43,592 nt of DNA from Paulinella micropora (Eukaryota; Cercozoa; Imbricatea; Euglyphida): NCBI GenBank assembly GCA_009731375.1, contig BJOX01000349.1:1-43592 (forward strand), in the 5' to 3' direction. The notes beneath the pieces were generated by a model. That model was not told the origin of the DNA. It did not search any database and saw nothing but the letters and a program-made list of their open reading frames with translations. Below, one piece after another: positions 1 through 7,527 of this stretch. The position numbers and the translations under genes were made by a program. The stretch's first letter is position 1; each line of letters begins with the position of its first letter.

Positions 1-241
1 AGAACCGAGAGTGCAGATAGCAACTCGGAATAAAAAAGACTCAGTGCTTCTTCTTGTTTCCAATACCATTGTCCATTGGTCAGTGTCGGCGCGGTCATAT
101 TATATAGTCGCTCGGATCTTTTTTTAAAATAAAAAAATTAATTATTCTATATATCCGTATATCCATGTATGATGTTGTCCTTAATAGGAAATTATAATTT
201 TTTATATATCGTTATGACAAAAAAACAACTTCTTTCTTTTC

Positions 242-751
242 TTACTTATTCAAGCACCCGCATTTAATAAATCCTTTGTATTGTCCGCAATGTTCGCAAT
301 ACTTCAATCTATTTATTAAGCAGGCTTTGTGATAATACTTGTCCCTGTTCGGATACTTTTCCACTAACTTTTTTGGAATCGCCCTGCTTTTACAATATCA
401 ACAGAATTTAATGTTTGGATTGTCAATGGTGCGGATGAGCAATGACAGGTCTTCGTTCATTTTGTCGTTCTCAAACCGCTTGATACATTCAGAGCCTAGC
501 ACCATTTCGTTTCCGTTTTTTACGTTTTTAATGATGTAATTCTTTGTAATCTCGTGTGAGCAACAACAATATTGTTCTTCCCCTTTTTCTATACGATCTA
601 CAAGTTTCCAGTCGGCCGTGTTCCACTTTCCATCGGGTGATATAAATGAAGCGGCATTAACTAGATTTAAGAAGTAATTTCCATTCACGTAATCCAAATG
701 AAGTTGTAAGTCTTCATATGTCCAATACGATCGGCGGTGAGAGGTGTCCAT
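242..751 (-). pseudogene. Cys-rich virus-like protein, copy 1, premature stop
   Basis: The frame starts at the ATG ending at 751 and reads 117 codons to a TGA near 398. The matching frame continues to a TAA at 242-244, so the intact gene would be about 170 codons. The middle of the protein has a run of three Cys (QYCCCSHE) followed by GSECIKRF, a pattern I associate with small uncharacterised giant-virus proteins. The C-terminal part, present after the stop, contains a CYC motif, CEHCG and CGC, which suggests zinc binding. The premature TGA corresponds to a Cys codon in copy 2, and copy 1 also lacks one Asn codon just beyond it. No function can be assigned. Confidence 0.6.
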
Positions 752-792
752 GGTTTATATAATAGTATATATATTTTTATATATAAAATAAA

Positions 793-1020
793 TTATATAT
801 TGTTTAACATACTACTACGAAAAGCCCTTAATTCAAGCAATTCAGCTTTTTGTTTTTCGTATTTCTCCTTCCGCAGTAATTTTATTCTCTCTTTGTTCTT
901 ATAATAGTATGCCTTCGCATTTTCCCTATTCTTATCAGGATGAGCCTTCAAAAATGCTTTTGCCCTTTCCCTTCTCCGTTGAACGATTTCTTCCTTAGTG
1001 AATTGAGGTGTCCTCGGCAT
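793..1020 (-). CDS. Small Lys/Arg-rich protein, copy 1
   Basis: A 75-residue protein beginning MPRTPQFTKEEI, with a basic, probably helical middle (REKAKAF-like and NKERIKLLRKEKY) that would form a coiled coil or DNA-contacting helix. It ends in TAA at 793-795. The start ATG lies directly downstream, in gene direction, of an AT-rich spacer with TATATAA-like sequence. It is identical in length to copy 2 (3054-3281), so it has stayed intact while its neighbour decayed. Repeated K-N/K-E-R motifs like this are common in small proteins of large DNA viruses of protists. The function is unknown. Confidence 0.6.
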   Translation of the reverse strand: MPRTPQFTKEEIVQRRRERAKAFLKAHPDKNRENAKAYYYKNKERIKLLRKEKYEKQKAELLELRAFRSSMLNNI

Positions 1021-1084
1021 TATGTCTCTTATATATATAATTATATTATTTTAATTATTTTAAATAGAAAATAGTTTAATCATT

Positions 1085-1410
1085 GAATAACCCCGCCCAC
1101 ATTAACAGATAAAGGTCGGCCACTTGAGTGTGGTATTGAGCAGGCTAAGTGAGACAATTCTTCTTAGTATTAATGAAGGCCGAGGTGGCCGAGTCCGACC
1201 TTTTTTTTTAAGAAATTTTTTTAGGTGTCCATTAGAAAAATGGGGGGAGGGAAAAAAAATTTACTTTTTTTAAATAAAAGGTCGGCCAGGTCGGACAGGT
1301 GTAATAGGAAGAAGAATAATACAATAAATATTGAAATTTAATCACCGAAAAGTGGCCGACCTTTGAAAAACCGACTCGGACACGGCCGACCTTAAGGTCG
1401 GACAGCAACA
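1085..1410. promoter_or_regulatory. GC-rich palindromic GGTCGGCC spacer, copy 1
   Basis: In otherwise AT-rich DNA this spacer carries at least seven copies, in both orientations, of a GGTCGGCC/GGCCGACC-type word. CCGACCTTAAGGTCGG at 1386-1401 is a perfect 16-bp palindrome, and the pairs around 1281-1300 and 1353-1362 can form a larger stem. T-runs follow some stems. The position between - strand and + strand genes suggests a bidirectional terminator, a replication or packaging signal, or a protein-binding array. The copy at 3346-3671 is the same. Confidence 0.5.
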
Positions 1411-1640
1411 GGAGAAGATATTTTCTTTCGCCCTGCTCTTATATTCATCCAAAAAAATATTGTTATGGCTAAGGTAATATTAGATTTATAAGCAAAAAAA
1501 AAAAAGGATCGCGATGCGGTGGAAAAACATCCTTCGGAATTGAACCCGCAACCTAAAACTTCAATGACTGCCTTCATACCCATTGGTCTTTCCACCACCG
1601 CAAACCTACCAGTCATATAGGAAATAAAGTATTTGAATTA

Positions 1641-1862
1641 TTGTTTATTACGTCAAATTCTAGAAAATTCTATTTCCGCGAATATGTTGATTGGCCTTTT
1701 GGTCGTGTGGCGACCAAAGAACCAAAAGGAATTTTACAGAATTTCACTGAGGCGACCAAAAGAGTTTCTATGTCAGAGGAACTAATTCCGAGAGAAAATA
1801 AAACTAAAAATGATTGGTTGGAAAATTTAGAAATACGAAAACTCAGCAAGGAACGCTCATGA
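1641..1862 (+). CDS. Short ORF with uncertain start, copy 1
   Basis: The frame is open from before 1641 to TGA at 1860-1862. The first in-frame ATG is at about 1770 (MSEELIPRENK), which would give a protein of roughly 30 residues. The upstream part (WPFGRVATKEPKG) may be coding with a non-ATG or upstream start, or may be spacer. Its stop overlaps the ATG of the next frame (ATGA at 1859-1862). That compact overlap supports real, linked reading frames. No family is recognised. The same frame lies at 3902-4123. Confidence 0.35.
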   Translation: MFITSNSRKFYFREYVDWPFGRVATKEPKGILQNFTEATKRVSMSEELIPRENKTKNDWLENLEIRKLSKERS

Positions 1863-2056
1863 AGAGCAAAATAAATGCTGAGGAAAGAATTTCGAAAGCA
1901 GATAAAGAAATCGCTCGTCTCATTGAAAAGAAACAGACAGACATAATTAAGGTTGCGGCTATCAATGAGATGTTAGAACGATTGACTATTGAAAATAATG
2001 AAGTAGAGGAAGATAGACTTATTCGCTTGAGAAAAAAGAATTGGAAAGAAAAATAA
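1859..2056 (+). CDS. Putative coiled-coil protein, copy 1
   Basis: ATG at 1859 overlaps the stop of the preceding frame. The product of 65 residues (MKSKINAEERISKADKEIA and onward) is rich in E, K, R, I and L with heptad-like spacing, so a coiled coil is likely. The frame ends at 2054-2056. One frame over, the DNA goes on to encode a natural continuation of the helix (LEKKELERKINKEIDNL) up to about 2078. This suggests a one-base frameshift near 2010 that is shared by both copies and therefore older than the duplication. The function is unknown. The second copy is at 4120-4317. Confidence 0.45.
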   Translation: MKSKINAEERISKADKEIARLIEKKQTDIIKVAAINEMLERLTIENNEVEEDRLIRLRKKNWKEK

Positions 2057-2119
2057 ACAAAGAAATTGATAATTTATAAGTGGAAAAAGGATAATAGTGG
2101 CCAACTTTCCGCCATTGTC

Positions 2120-2293
2120 ATGAATAATATTATCGCTGGAATTGAGAACGAGCATTTATCGCTTAATGCTTCTTTCAACAAATATTCTAGTGATGGTATT
2201 AACGAATATGTAAATGATAGTATTAATCGTAAAAACGATAGAAACATGCACAGAGTCTTCAGAACCGAGAGTGCAGATAGCAACTCGGAATAA
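2120..2293 (+). CDS. Short hypothetical protein, copy 1
   Basis: ATG at 2120 opens a frame of 57 codons (MNNIIAGIENEHLSL at the start, ending ESADSNSE) to TAA at 2291-2293. It spans the junction between tandem units: its last 11 codons lie in the first bases of the next unit. The incomplete third unit also preserves this end (copy at 4381-4554). It is hydrophilic with no recognised domain. It could be a genuine small gene or a chance frame; its preservation across copies is weak evidence because the copies are recent. Confidence 0.35.
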   Translation: MNNIIAGIENEHLSLNASFNKYSSDGINEYVNDSINRKNDRNMHRVFRTESADSNSE

Positions 2294-2499
2294 AAAAGAC
2301 TCAGTGCTTCTTCTTGTTTCCAATACCATTGTCCATTGGTCAGTGTCGGCGCGGTCATATTATATAGTCGCTCGGATTTAAAAAAAAAAAAAAAATTAAT
2401 TATTCTATATATCCGTATATCCATGTATGATGTTGTCCTTAATAGGAAATTATAATTTTTTATATATCGTTATGACAAAAAAACAACTTCTTTCTTTTC

Positions 2500-3012
2500 T
2501 TACTTATTCAAGCACCCGCATTTAATAAATCCTTTGTATTGTCCGCAATGTTCGCAATACTTCAATCTATTTATTAAGCAGGCTTTGTGATAATACTTGT
2601 CCCTGTTCGGATACTTTTCCACTAACTTTTTTGGAATCGCCCTGTTGCTTTTACAATAGCAACAGAATTTAATGTTTGGATTGTCAATGGTGCGGATGAG
2701 CAATGACAGGTCTTCGTTCATTTTGTCGTTCTCAAACCGCTTGATACATTCAGAGCCTAGCACCATTTCGTTTCCGTTTTTTTACGTTTTTAATGATGTA
2801 ATTCTTGTAATCTCGTGTGAGCAACAACAATATTGTTCTTCCCCTTTTTCTATACGATCTACAAGTTTCCAGTCGGCCGTGTTCCACTTTCCATCGGGTG
2901 ATATAAATGAAACGGCATTAACTAGATTTAAGAAGTAATTTCCATTCACGTAATCCAAATGAAGTTGTAAGTCTTCATATGTCCAATACGATCGGCGGTG
3001 AGAGGTGTCCAT
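2500..3012 (-). pseudogene. Cys-rich virus-like protein, copy 2, frameshifted
   Basis: The start (ATG ending at 3012) and N-terminal half match copy 1. Homopolymer changes (one T lost near 2804 and one T gained near 2780 relative to copy 1) break the frame in the middle. The remaining C-terminal half (2500-2766) is open and keeps the GSECIKRF motif, the CCYCKSN motif that copy 1 has lost, and the C-terminal CEHCG and CGC pairs. Copy 1 and copy 2 are thus broken at different places. Confidence 0.6.
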
Positions 3013-3053
3013 GGTTTATATAATAGTATATATATTTTTATATATATAATAAA

Positions 3054-3281
3054 TTATATATTGTTTAACATACTACTACGAAAAGCCCTTAATTCAAGCA
3101 ATTCAGCTTTTTGTTTTTCGTATTTCTCCTTCCGCAGTAATTTTATTCTCTCTTTGTTCTTATAATAGTATGCCTTCGCATTTTCCCTATTCTTATCAGG
3201 ATGAGCCTTCAAAAATGCTTTTGCCCTTTCCCTTCTCCGTTGAACGATTTCTTCCTTAGTGAATTGAGGTGTCCTCGGCAT
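3054..3281 (-). CDS. Small Lys/Arg-rich protein, copy 2
   Basis: This is the second copy of the 75-residue basic protein at 793-1020, with the same length and sequence as far as I can read. It starts at the ATG ending at 3281. The flanking AT-rich spacer differs only in the TATA tract near 3045. Confidence 0.6.
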   Translation of the reverse strand: MPRTPQFTKEEIVQRRRERAKAFLKAHPDKNRENAKAYYYKNKERIKLLRKEKYEKQKAELLELRAFRSSMLNNI

Positions 3282-3345
3282 TATGTCTCTTATATATATA
3301 ATTATATTATTTTAATTATTTTAAATAGAAAATAGTTTAATCATT

Positions 3346-3671
3346 GAATAACCCCGCCCACATTAACAGATAAAGGTCGGCCACTTGAGTGTGGTATTGA
3401 GCAGGCTAAGTGAGACAATTCTTCTTAGTATTAATGAAGGCCGAGGTGGCCGAGTCCGACCTTTTTTTTTAAGAAATTTTTTTAGGTGTCCATTAGAAAA
3501 ATGGGGGGAGGGAAAAAAAATTTACTTTTTTTAAATAAAAGGTCGGCCAGGTCGGACAGGTGTAATAGGAAGAAGAATAATACAATAAATATTGAAATTT
3601 AATCACCGAAAAGTGGCCGACCTTTGAAAAACCGACTCGGACACGGCCGACCTTAAGGTCGGACAGCAACA
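3346..3671. promoter_or_regulatory. GC-rich palindromic GGTCGGCC spacer, copy 2
   Basis: Second copy of the spacer at 1085-1410. The perfect palindrome CCGACCTTAAGGTCGG lies at 3647-3662. Confidence 0.5.
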
Positions 3672-3901
3672 GGAGAAGATATTTTCTTTCGCCCTGCTCT
3701 TATATTCATCCAAAAAAATATTGTTATGGCTAAGGTAATATTAGATTTATAAGCAAAAAAAAAAAAGGATCGCGATGCGGTGGAAAAACATCCTTCGGAA
3801 TTGAACCCGCAACCTAAAACTTCAATGACTGCCTTCATACCCATTGGTCTTTCCACCACCGCAAACCTACCAGTCATATAGGAAATAAAGTATTTGAATT
3901 A

Positions 3902-4123
3902 TTGTTTATTACGTCAAATTCTAGAAAATTCTATTTCCGCGAATATGTTGATTGGCCTTTTGGTCGTGTGGCGACCAAAGAACCAAAAGGAATTTTACAG
4001 AATTTCACTGAGGCGACCAAAAGAGTTTCTATGTCAGAGGAACTAATTCCGAGAGAAAATAAAACTAAAAATGATTGGTTGGAAAATTTAGAAATACGAA
4101 AACTCAGCAAGGAACGCTCATGA
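3902..4123 (+). CDS. Short ORF with uncertain start, copy 2
   Basis: Same as the frame at 1641-1862, with the same ATGA overlap to the next frame and the same doubt over its start. Confidence 0.35.
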   Translation: MFITSNSRKFYFREYVDWPFGRVATKEPKGILQNFTEATKRVSMSEELIPRENKTKNDWLENLEIRKLSKERS

Positions 4124-4317
4124 AGAGCAAAATAAATGCTGAGGAAAGAATTTCGAAAGCAGATAAAGAAATCGCTCGTCTCATTGAAAAGAAACAGACA
4201 GACATAATTAAGGTTGCGGCTATCAATGAGATGTTAGAACGATTGACTATTGAAAATAATGAAGTAGAGGAAGATAGACTTATTCGCTTGAGAAAAAAGA
4301 ATTGGAAAGAAAAATAA
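4120..4317 (+). CDS. Putative coiled-coil protein, copy 2
   Basis: Second copy of the frame at 1859-2056. It has the same apparent frameshift before a natural helical continuation (LEKKELERKINKEI in the next frame). Confidence 0.45.
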   Translation: MKSKINAEERISKADKEIARLIEKKQTDIIKVAAINEMLERLTIENNEVEEDRLIRLRKKNWKEK

Positions 4318-4380
4318 ACAAAGAAATTGATAATTTATAAGTGGAAAAAGGATAATAGTGGCCAACTTTCCGCCATTGTC

Positions 4381-4554
4381 ATGAATAATATTATCGCTGG
4401 AATTGAGAACGAGCATTTATCGCTTAATGCTTCTTTCAACAAATATTCTAGTGATGGTATTAACGAATATGTAAATGATAGTATTAATCGTAAAAACGAT
4501 AGAAACATGCACAGAGTCTTCAGAACCGAGAGTGCAGATAGCAACTCGGAATAA
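4381..4554 (+). CDS. Short hypothetical protein, copy 2
   Basis: Second copy of the 57-codon frame at 2120-2293. Its end lies in the fragment of the third unit. The tandem array stops about 12 bp after its stop codon. Confidence 0.35.
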   Translation: MNNIIAGIENEHLSLNASFNKYSSDGINEYVNDSINRKNDRNMHRVFRTESADSNSE

Positions 4555-4659
4555 AAAAGACTTAGTGCAAATTGGTCTTTTTAAAAACCAGGGTTTTAAA
4601 CCCCACTTTTATTCAAAGAAATTTCTACTACACATGCTTTTTGGTGTGTGTGGTAGATT

Positions 4660-5140
4660 ATGGGAGAGCCTAACCAATTAGCCGACCGAGTCGGCGAACT
4701 CGCCATCGCTCCTGCTCCTGAGGGTAAGTCCTAACTCTATTGTTTCTTTTTTCACGACCATGAATGTGGTTGTAGGTTTCTGGAAGCCTTGGGCGATTGT
4801 TGAAAAAAAAGCACCAGCAGACACGAAAGATGCTCAATTCGTTCGTGTGTCTGCTGGTTTTACTGGTCTCGGTTTGGATGGTTTGAGTGCCTTCCAAAGC
4901 GAAATCAAGTATTATAGCCACAGACAAAACGAACGAAATGAGAATTATCGTTTCGCTTGGGTGCCTCTGGATAAAACCATGAGAAACCCAAGAAAGAAAA
5001 CTTACTTTCTTGTGTCTCTGAAGGCTGGGGAAGGTTGGGCGGAGATGGAGGAAATCCTTTTCTTTCCTTCTCTCTCCGCAATTATGAAAAAGGTTGCGGA
5101 TAAGGAAGAATCTATTAATTGGATTGTCCCCATCTTTTAA
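4660..5140 (+). CDS. Two-exon gene, unknown protein of about 143 residues
   Basis: ATG at 4660 starts exon 1 (MGEPNQLADRVGELAIAPAPE), which ends after 4723. A 52-bp intron follows (4724-4775) with donor GTAAGT, a branch-like CTAAC at 4731-4735, a pyrimidine run and acceptor TGTAG. Exon 2 joins in phase and reads to TAA at 5138-5140. Its sequence includes GFWKPWAIVEKK, RVSAGFTGLGLDG, a hydrophilic stretch with YYSHRQNERNENYRF, and the C-terminus INWIVPIF. Splicing and frame agree, so this is probably a real eukaryotically expressed gene. I do not recognise the family. It lies directly beside the virus-like array and may be part of the same inserted DNA, or host sequence at its border. An alternative is an unspliced start at the ATG at 4760, giving 126 residues. 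Confidence 0.6.
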
Positions 5141-5206
5141 AAACTATTTTATTAAATGACTGGGTTTTCCTATTATGTCATATATTTTTTTTCTTCACTG
5201 CTCTGT

Positions 5207-5609
5207 GATCATTTATGTATTCGCGACTTGTCCAACCGCAAAGTATGAAACAAGCCTTAAAAATATGAAAAACCAACATTTGACATATAGAAAACATACA
5301 TAGAAACAAAAAAATTATCAAATATTTAACCTAAATTTATCAAACTAAGCACATTAAGATAGATTTAGACGGAAAGACACATAAACCATATATACGCAGT
5401 GTATATATATTTTTATAAAATAAAATATGCTTGATGTGTCTTTTCGTCTAAATCTCTCTTAATGTGCTTAGTTTGATAAACTTAGGTTAAATATTTTACA
5501 CTTTTTTTGTTTCTATGTATGTTTTCTATATATCAAATGTTGGTTTTTCATATTTTTAAGGCTTGTTTCATACCTTGCGGTTGGACAAGTCGCGAATACA
5601 TAAATGATC
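5207..5609. repeat. Large hairpin (inverted repeat, about 178-bp arms)
   Basis: The arms 5207-5384 and 5432-5609 are reverse complements with few mismatches. Both outer ends read GATCATTTATGTATTCGCGA towards the centre. The loop of about 47 bp is AT-rich. There is no coding capacity. It could be a foldback MITE, a hairpin telomere-like end of the neighbouring virus-like element, or a head-to-head fusion of two terminal inverted repeats. No target-site duplication is obvious because the right flank is (TACATA)n. Confidence 0.8.
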
Positions 5610-5676
5610 CATATACATATACATATGCACATACATATACATATACATATGTCTCTCTAGACTATGTGTGTATGTA

Positions 5677-5721
<45 letters not shown>

Positions 5722-5722
5722 G
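5610..5722. repeat. Microsatellites (ACATAT)n, (TG)n, (AG)n
   Basis: Direct reading shows hexanucleotide, then GT and GA dinucleotide tracts between the hairpin and the first exon of the next gene. Confidence 0.9.
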
Positions 5723-5820
5723 CAATATACCATAGCTCCATAGGCTTCTGATGATATATTTTCCTCAGGCTTGGCAAATGGACGTGCGCGCTCGATGTCG
5801 TCCGGCGGAGCTGCGAAACC

Positions 5821-6018
5821 AAGCCAGCCTCAAGTCAGCATTGCACAGCTCGGGGTACCTGTAGCGGAGCAAAGCCAGCCTCAAGTCAGCATTCCACAGC
5901 TCGGGGTATCTGTAGCGGAGCAAAGCCAGCCTCAAAGCAGTATTGCCAGCTCGGGGTGTCTGTAGCGAAGCAAAGCCAGCCTCAAGTCAGCATTCCACAG
6001 CTCGGGGTATCTGTAGCG
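5821..6018 (+). repeat. 51-bp minisatellite, four units, in an exon
   Basis: Units start at 5821, 5872, 5923 and 5973. The third unit is 50 bp because one base is missing. Each 51-bp unit is 17 codons (SQPQVSI-x-QLGV-x-VAEQ), so array growth keeps the frame, except for the single-base loss. Confidence 0.85.
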
Positions 6019-6131
6019 TTTCTGCTTGAGTTCACAGAGAAGCATCAGAAGTCAGGCAAGTTGCTGCCTACCGACTCTGTGAACTCCAGCAGAAACGCTT
6101 AGAAGTCAGGCAAGTTGCTGCCTACCGACTC
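6015..6131. repeat. Quasi-palindrome with nested 31-bp direct repeat
   Basis: Arms 6015-6039 and 6075-6099 are inverted copies, 25 bp with one mismatch. A 31-bp direct repeat (AGAAGTCAGGCAAGTTGCTG at its start) occurs at 6047-6077 and 6101-6131. The two arrangements interlock: the segment 6078-6100 is an inverted copy of upstream exon sequence placed between two direct copies. Confidence 0.85.
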
Positions 6132-6219
6132 CTCCAAAGATGGTAAGATGATGTTCCAACACTGTTTTATATGTTCATCGATCTTGATCATGCACCAAGC
6201 AGGAGCATGTAACGTATAC

Positions 6220-6250
<31 letters not shown>

Positions 6251-6518
6251 TGTATATATATGTAATTATAAAACTAAACTATTGGTCTAAACGACTCCAG
6301 GGCTTCAAAAAGGGGGTCGCATATATGTATGTATGTATGTATATGTACAGTGGTTAAAGAAATTATCACGTTGAAGACGGCCGGAGCCAACTTGAAGTGC
6401 TCGTTCGTGGACCACCTAGCAGCTTTCTCCTTTTTTTCTTTTTTTTTCTCAGCATATAATGGCCTAGCTCCTGACAGTGTTGAAACTTCACTTACTCGAT
6501 TTGCTGCACATGTTTCTG

Positions 6519-6551
6519 ACTTACTTACTTACTTACGTACTTACGTACCTA

Positions 6552-6589
<38 letters not shown>

Positions 6590-6616
6590 GTCTTTGCCGT
6601 TCCCGTGTGACCATCT

Positions 6617-6667
<51 letters not shown>

Positions 6668-6774
6668 TCTTTCTTTCTTTCTTTCTCTCTCTCTCTCTCT
6701 TCTTCTTCTTCTTCGCTTTTATTGAGAGAACAATTTTACAATCGGGCTGAGGGAACGTCCACGTGAAAAGTTCA

Positions 6775-6820
<46 letters not shown>

Positions 6821-6821
6821 C

Positions 6822-6867
<46 letters not shown>

Positions 6868-6876
6868 CTCTTTCTC

Positions 6877-6917
<41 letters not shown>

Positions 6918-7157
6918 TCTCTCATTTTTTCTTTCTTTTCTCTCATTCTTTTTTGCTTCTCTCTCTCTCTATATATATACATATATATATTATATATATA
7001 TATATTCTCCCTCTCTCTCTTTCGCTCTCTCTCTCTCTCTCTCTTTCTCTTTCTTTCTTTCTTTCTTTCTTTCTTCTCTTTCTTTCTTCTCTCTCCTTCA
7101 GAGCGAGAGAGAGAGAGAGATGGATATATATATATACACACACACATATATATATAT
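6519..7157. repeat. Microsatellite block: (TTAC)n, (TTTC)n, (CT)n, (TA)n, (CA)n
   Basis: Apart from a short unique stretch at about 6719-6775, this region is pyrimidine-rich simple sequence ending in the (TA)n tract in which the transposon sits. Open frames here (poly Ser-Leu, poly Arg-Glu) are translated repeats. Confidence 0.9.
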
Positions 7158-7182
7158 GACGAAGTGGTAAATAATAAGGATC
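7158..7182 (+). repeat. Left terminal inverted repeat of the transposon
   Basis: 25 bp, perfect match in inverted orientation to 18190-18214. The outermost bases are GAC, directly next to ATATAT. Confidence 0.9.
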
Positions 7183-7187
7183 TAAAG

Positions 7188-7213
7188 GTCTCATGGTCTT
7201 AAGACCATGAGAC
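7188..7213. promoter_or_regulatory. Subterminal 26-bp perfect palindrome
   Basis: GTCTCATGGTC-TTAA-GACCATGAGAC reads the same on both strands. It lies 5 bp inside the left terminal repeat and shares GGTCTCAT with the right end, so it may be a transposase-binding site. Inference from position only. Confidence 0.6.
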
Positions 7214-7527
7214 TTTGCCTGGCATTGCGATAGAATTACAGAAACACTTTTTTCAATTAATTCTATTAATTTCCAAGCGTATTAATTAGTTTTACAGCTA
7301 AATTTTTTTTATAAAGATATGAATAGATGTTTAATGATTTCAAAAAATTACTTATTGATCCGGTAATTTTGCTGACAGTCTTACGGACAGGTGTTCTGCA
7401 TGCAAGAACATGCTGTCTGTTGAAGAAGGAAACTGATACGTACAAGTTCATAAACAAAACGTCAAACACATTGCACGTGTCAGCCCTATTCTTTCAGTTG
7501 AAATTTTTTTTAATGGACACACATGAA
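7214..7527. other. Left subterminal region, no gene seen
   Basis: About 310 bp of AT-rich DNA between the palindrome and the 3' end of the accessory gene. It presumably contains that gene's 3' untranslated region. No other structure was noted. Confidence 0.5.

Larger units (their letters stand above)
1..4566. repeat. Tandem array of a 2.26-kb virus-like cassette
   Basis: Position 1 aligns with 2261 and 4522, giving copy 1 (1-2260), copy 2 (2261-4521) and a third copy that matches for about 45 bp before it diverges. The array must extend left of the window because the window opens inside a unit. The copies are nearly identical, with differences in homopolymer length and a few substitutions and indels inside the first gene. 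Each unit holds two - strand genes, a GC-rich palindromic spacer and short + strand ORFs. The dense small genes, AT-rich spacers and Cys-rich or Lys-rich small proteins resemble giant-virus or polinton-like virus DNA. That origin is an inference, and no hallmark capsid, ATPase or polymerase gene is visible. Confidence 0.9.
5769..6430 (+). pseudogene. Two exons of a host gene, family of PLTRAWCLWEI proteins (5' part)
   Basis: Exon A runs from 5769 (after CTCAG) to 6142 (before GTAAGA). It encodes a Ser-rich start, a 17-residue repeat (SQPQVSIPQLGVSVAEQ) in four copies, then VAFLLEFTEKHQKSGKLLPTDS. Exon B starts at 6351 after TGTACAG; the splice is phase 1 on both sides. It reads VVKEIITLKTAGANLKCSFV and DHLAAF, which resembles the N-terminal segment of a protist/algal family whose later motif is PLTRAWCLWEI, seen here at 18704-19480. 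The third 17-residue unit lacks one base, and a 54-bp insertion puts a TAG at 6100-6102, so the copy looks broken. The 3' limit of exon B is uncertain. The intron holds (TA)n and (TATG)n. The family link is from memory. Confidence 0.5.

Noticed and set aside
1515-1601. tRNA-like sequence on the - strand (also at 3776-3862)
   Set aside because: A perfect 7-bp end stem (GCGGTGG/CCACCGC) and a B-box-like GGTTCAATTCC in 87 nt looked promising, but I cannot form a D arm, anticodon arm or proper T stem. At best it is a decayed tRNA-like relic.
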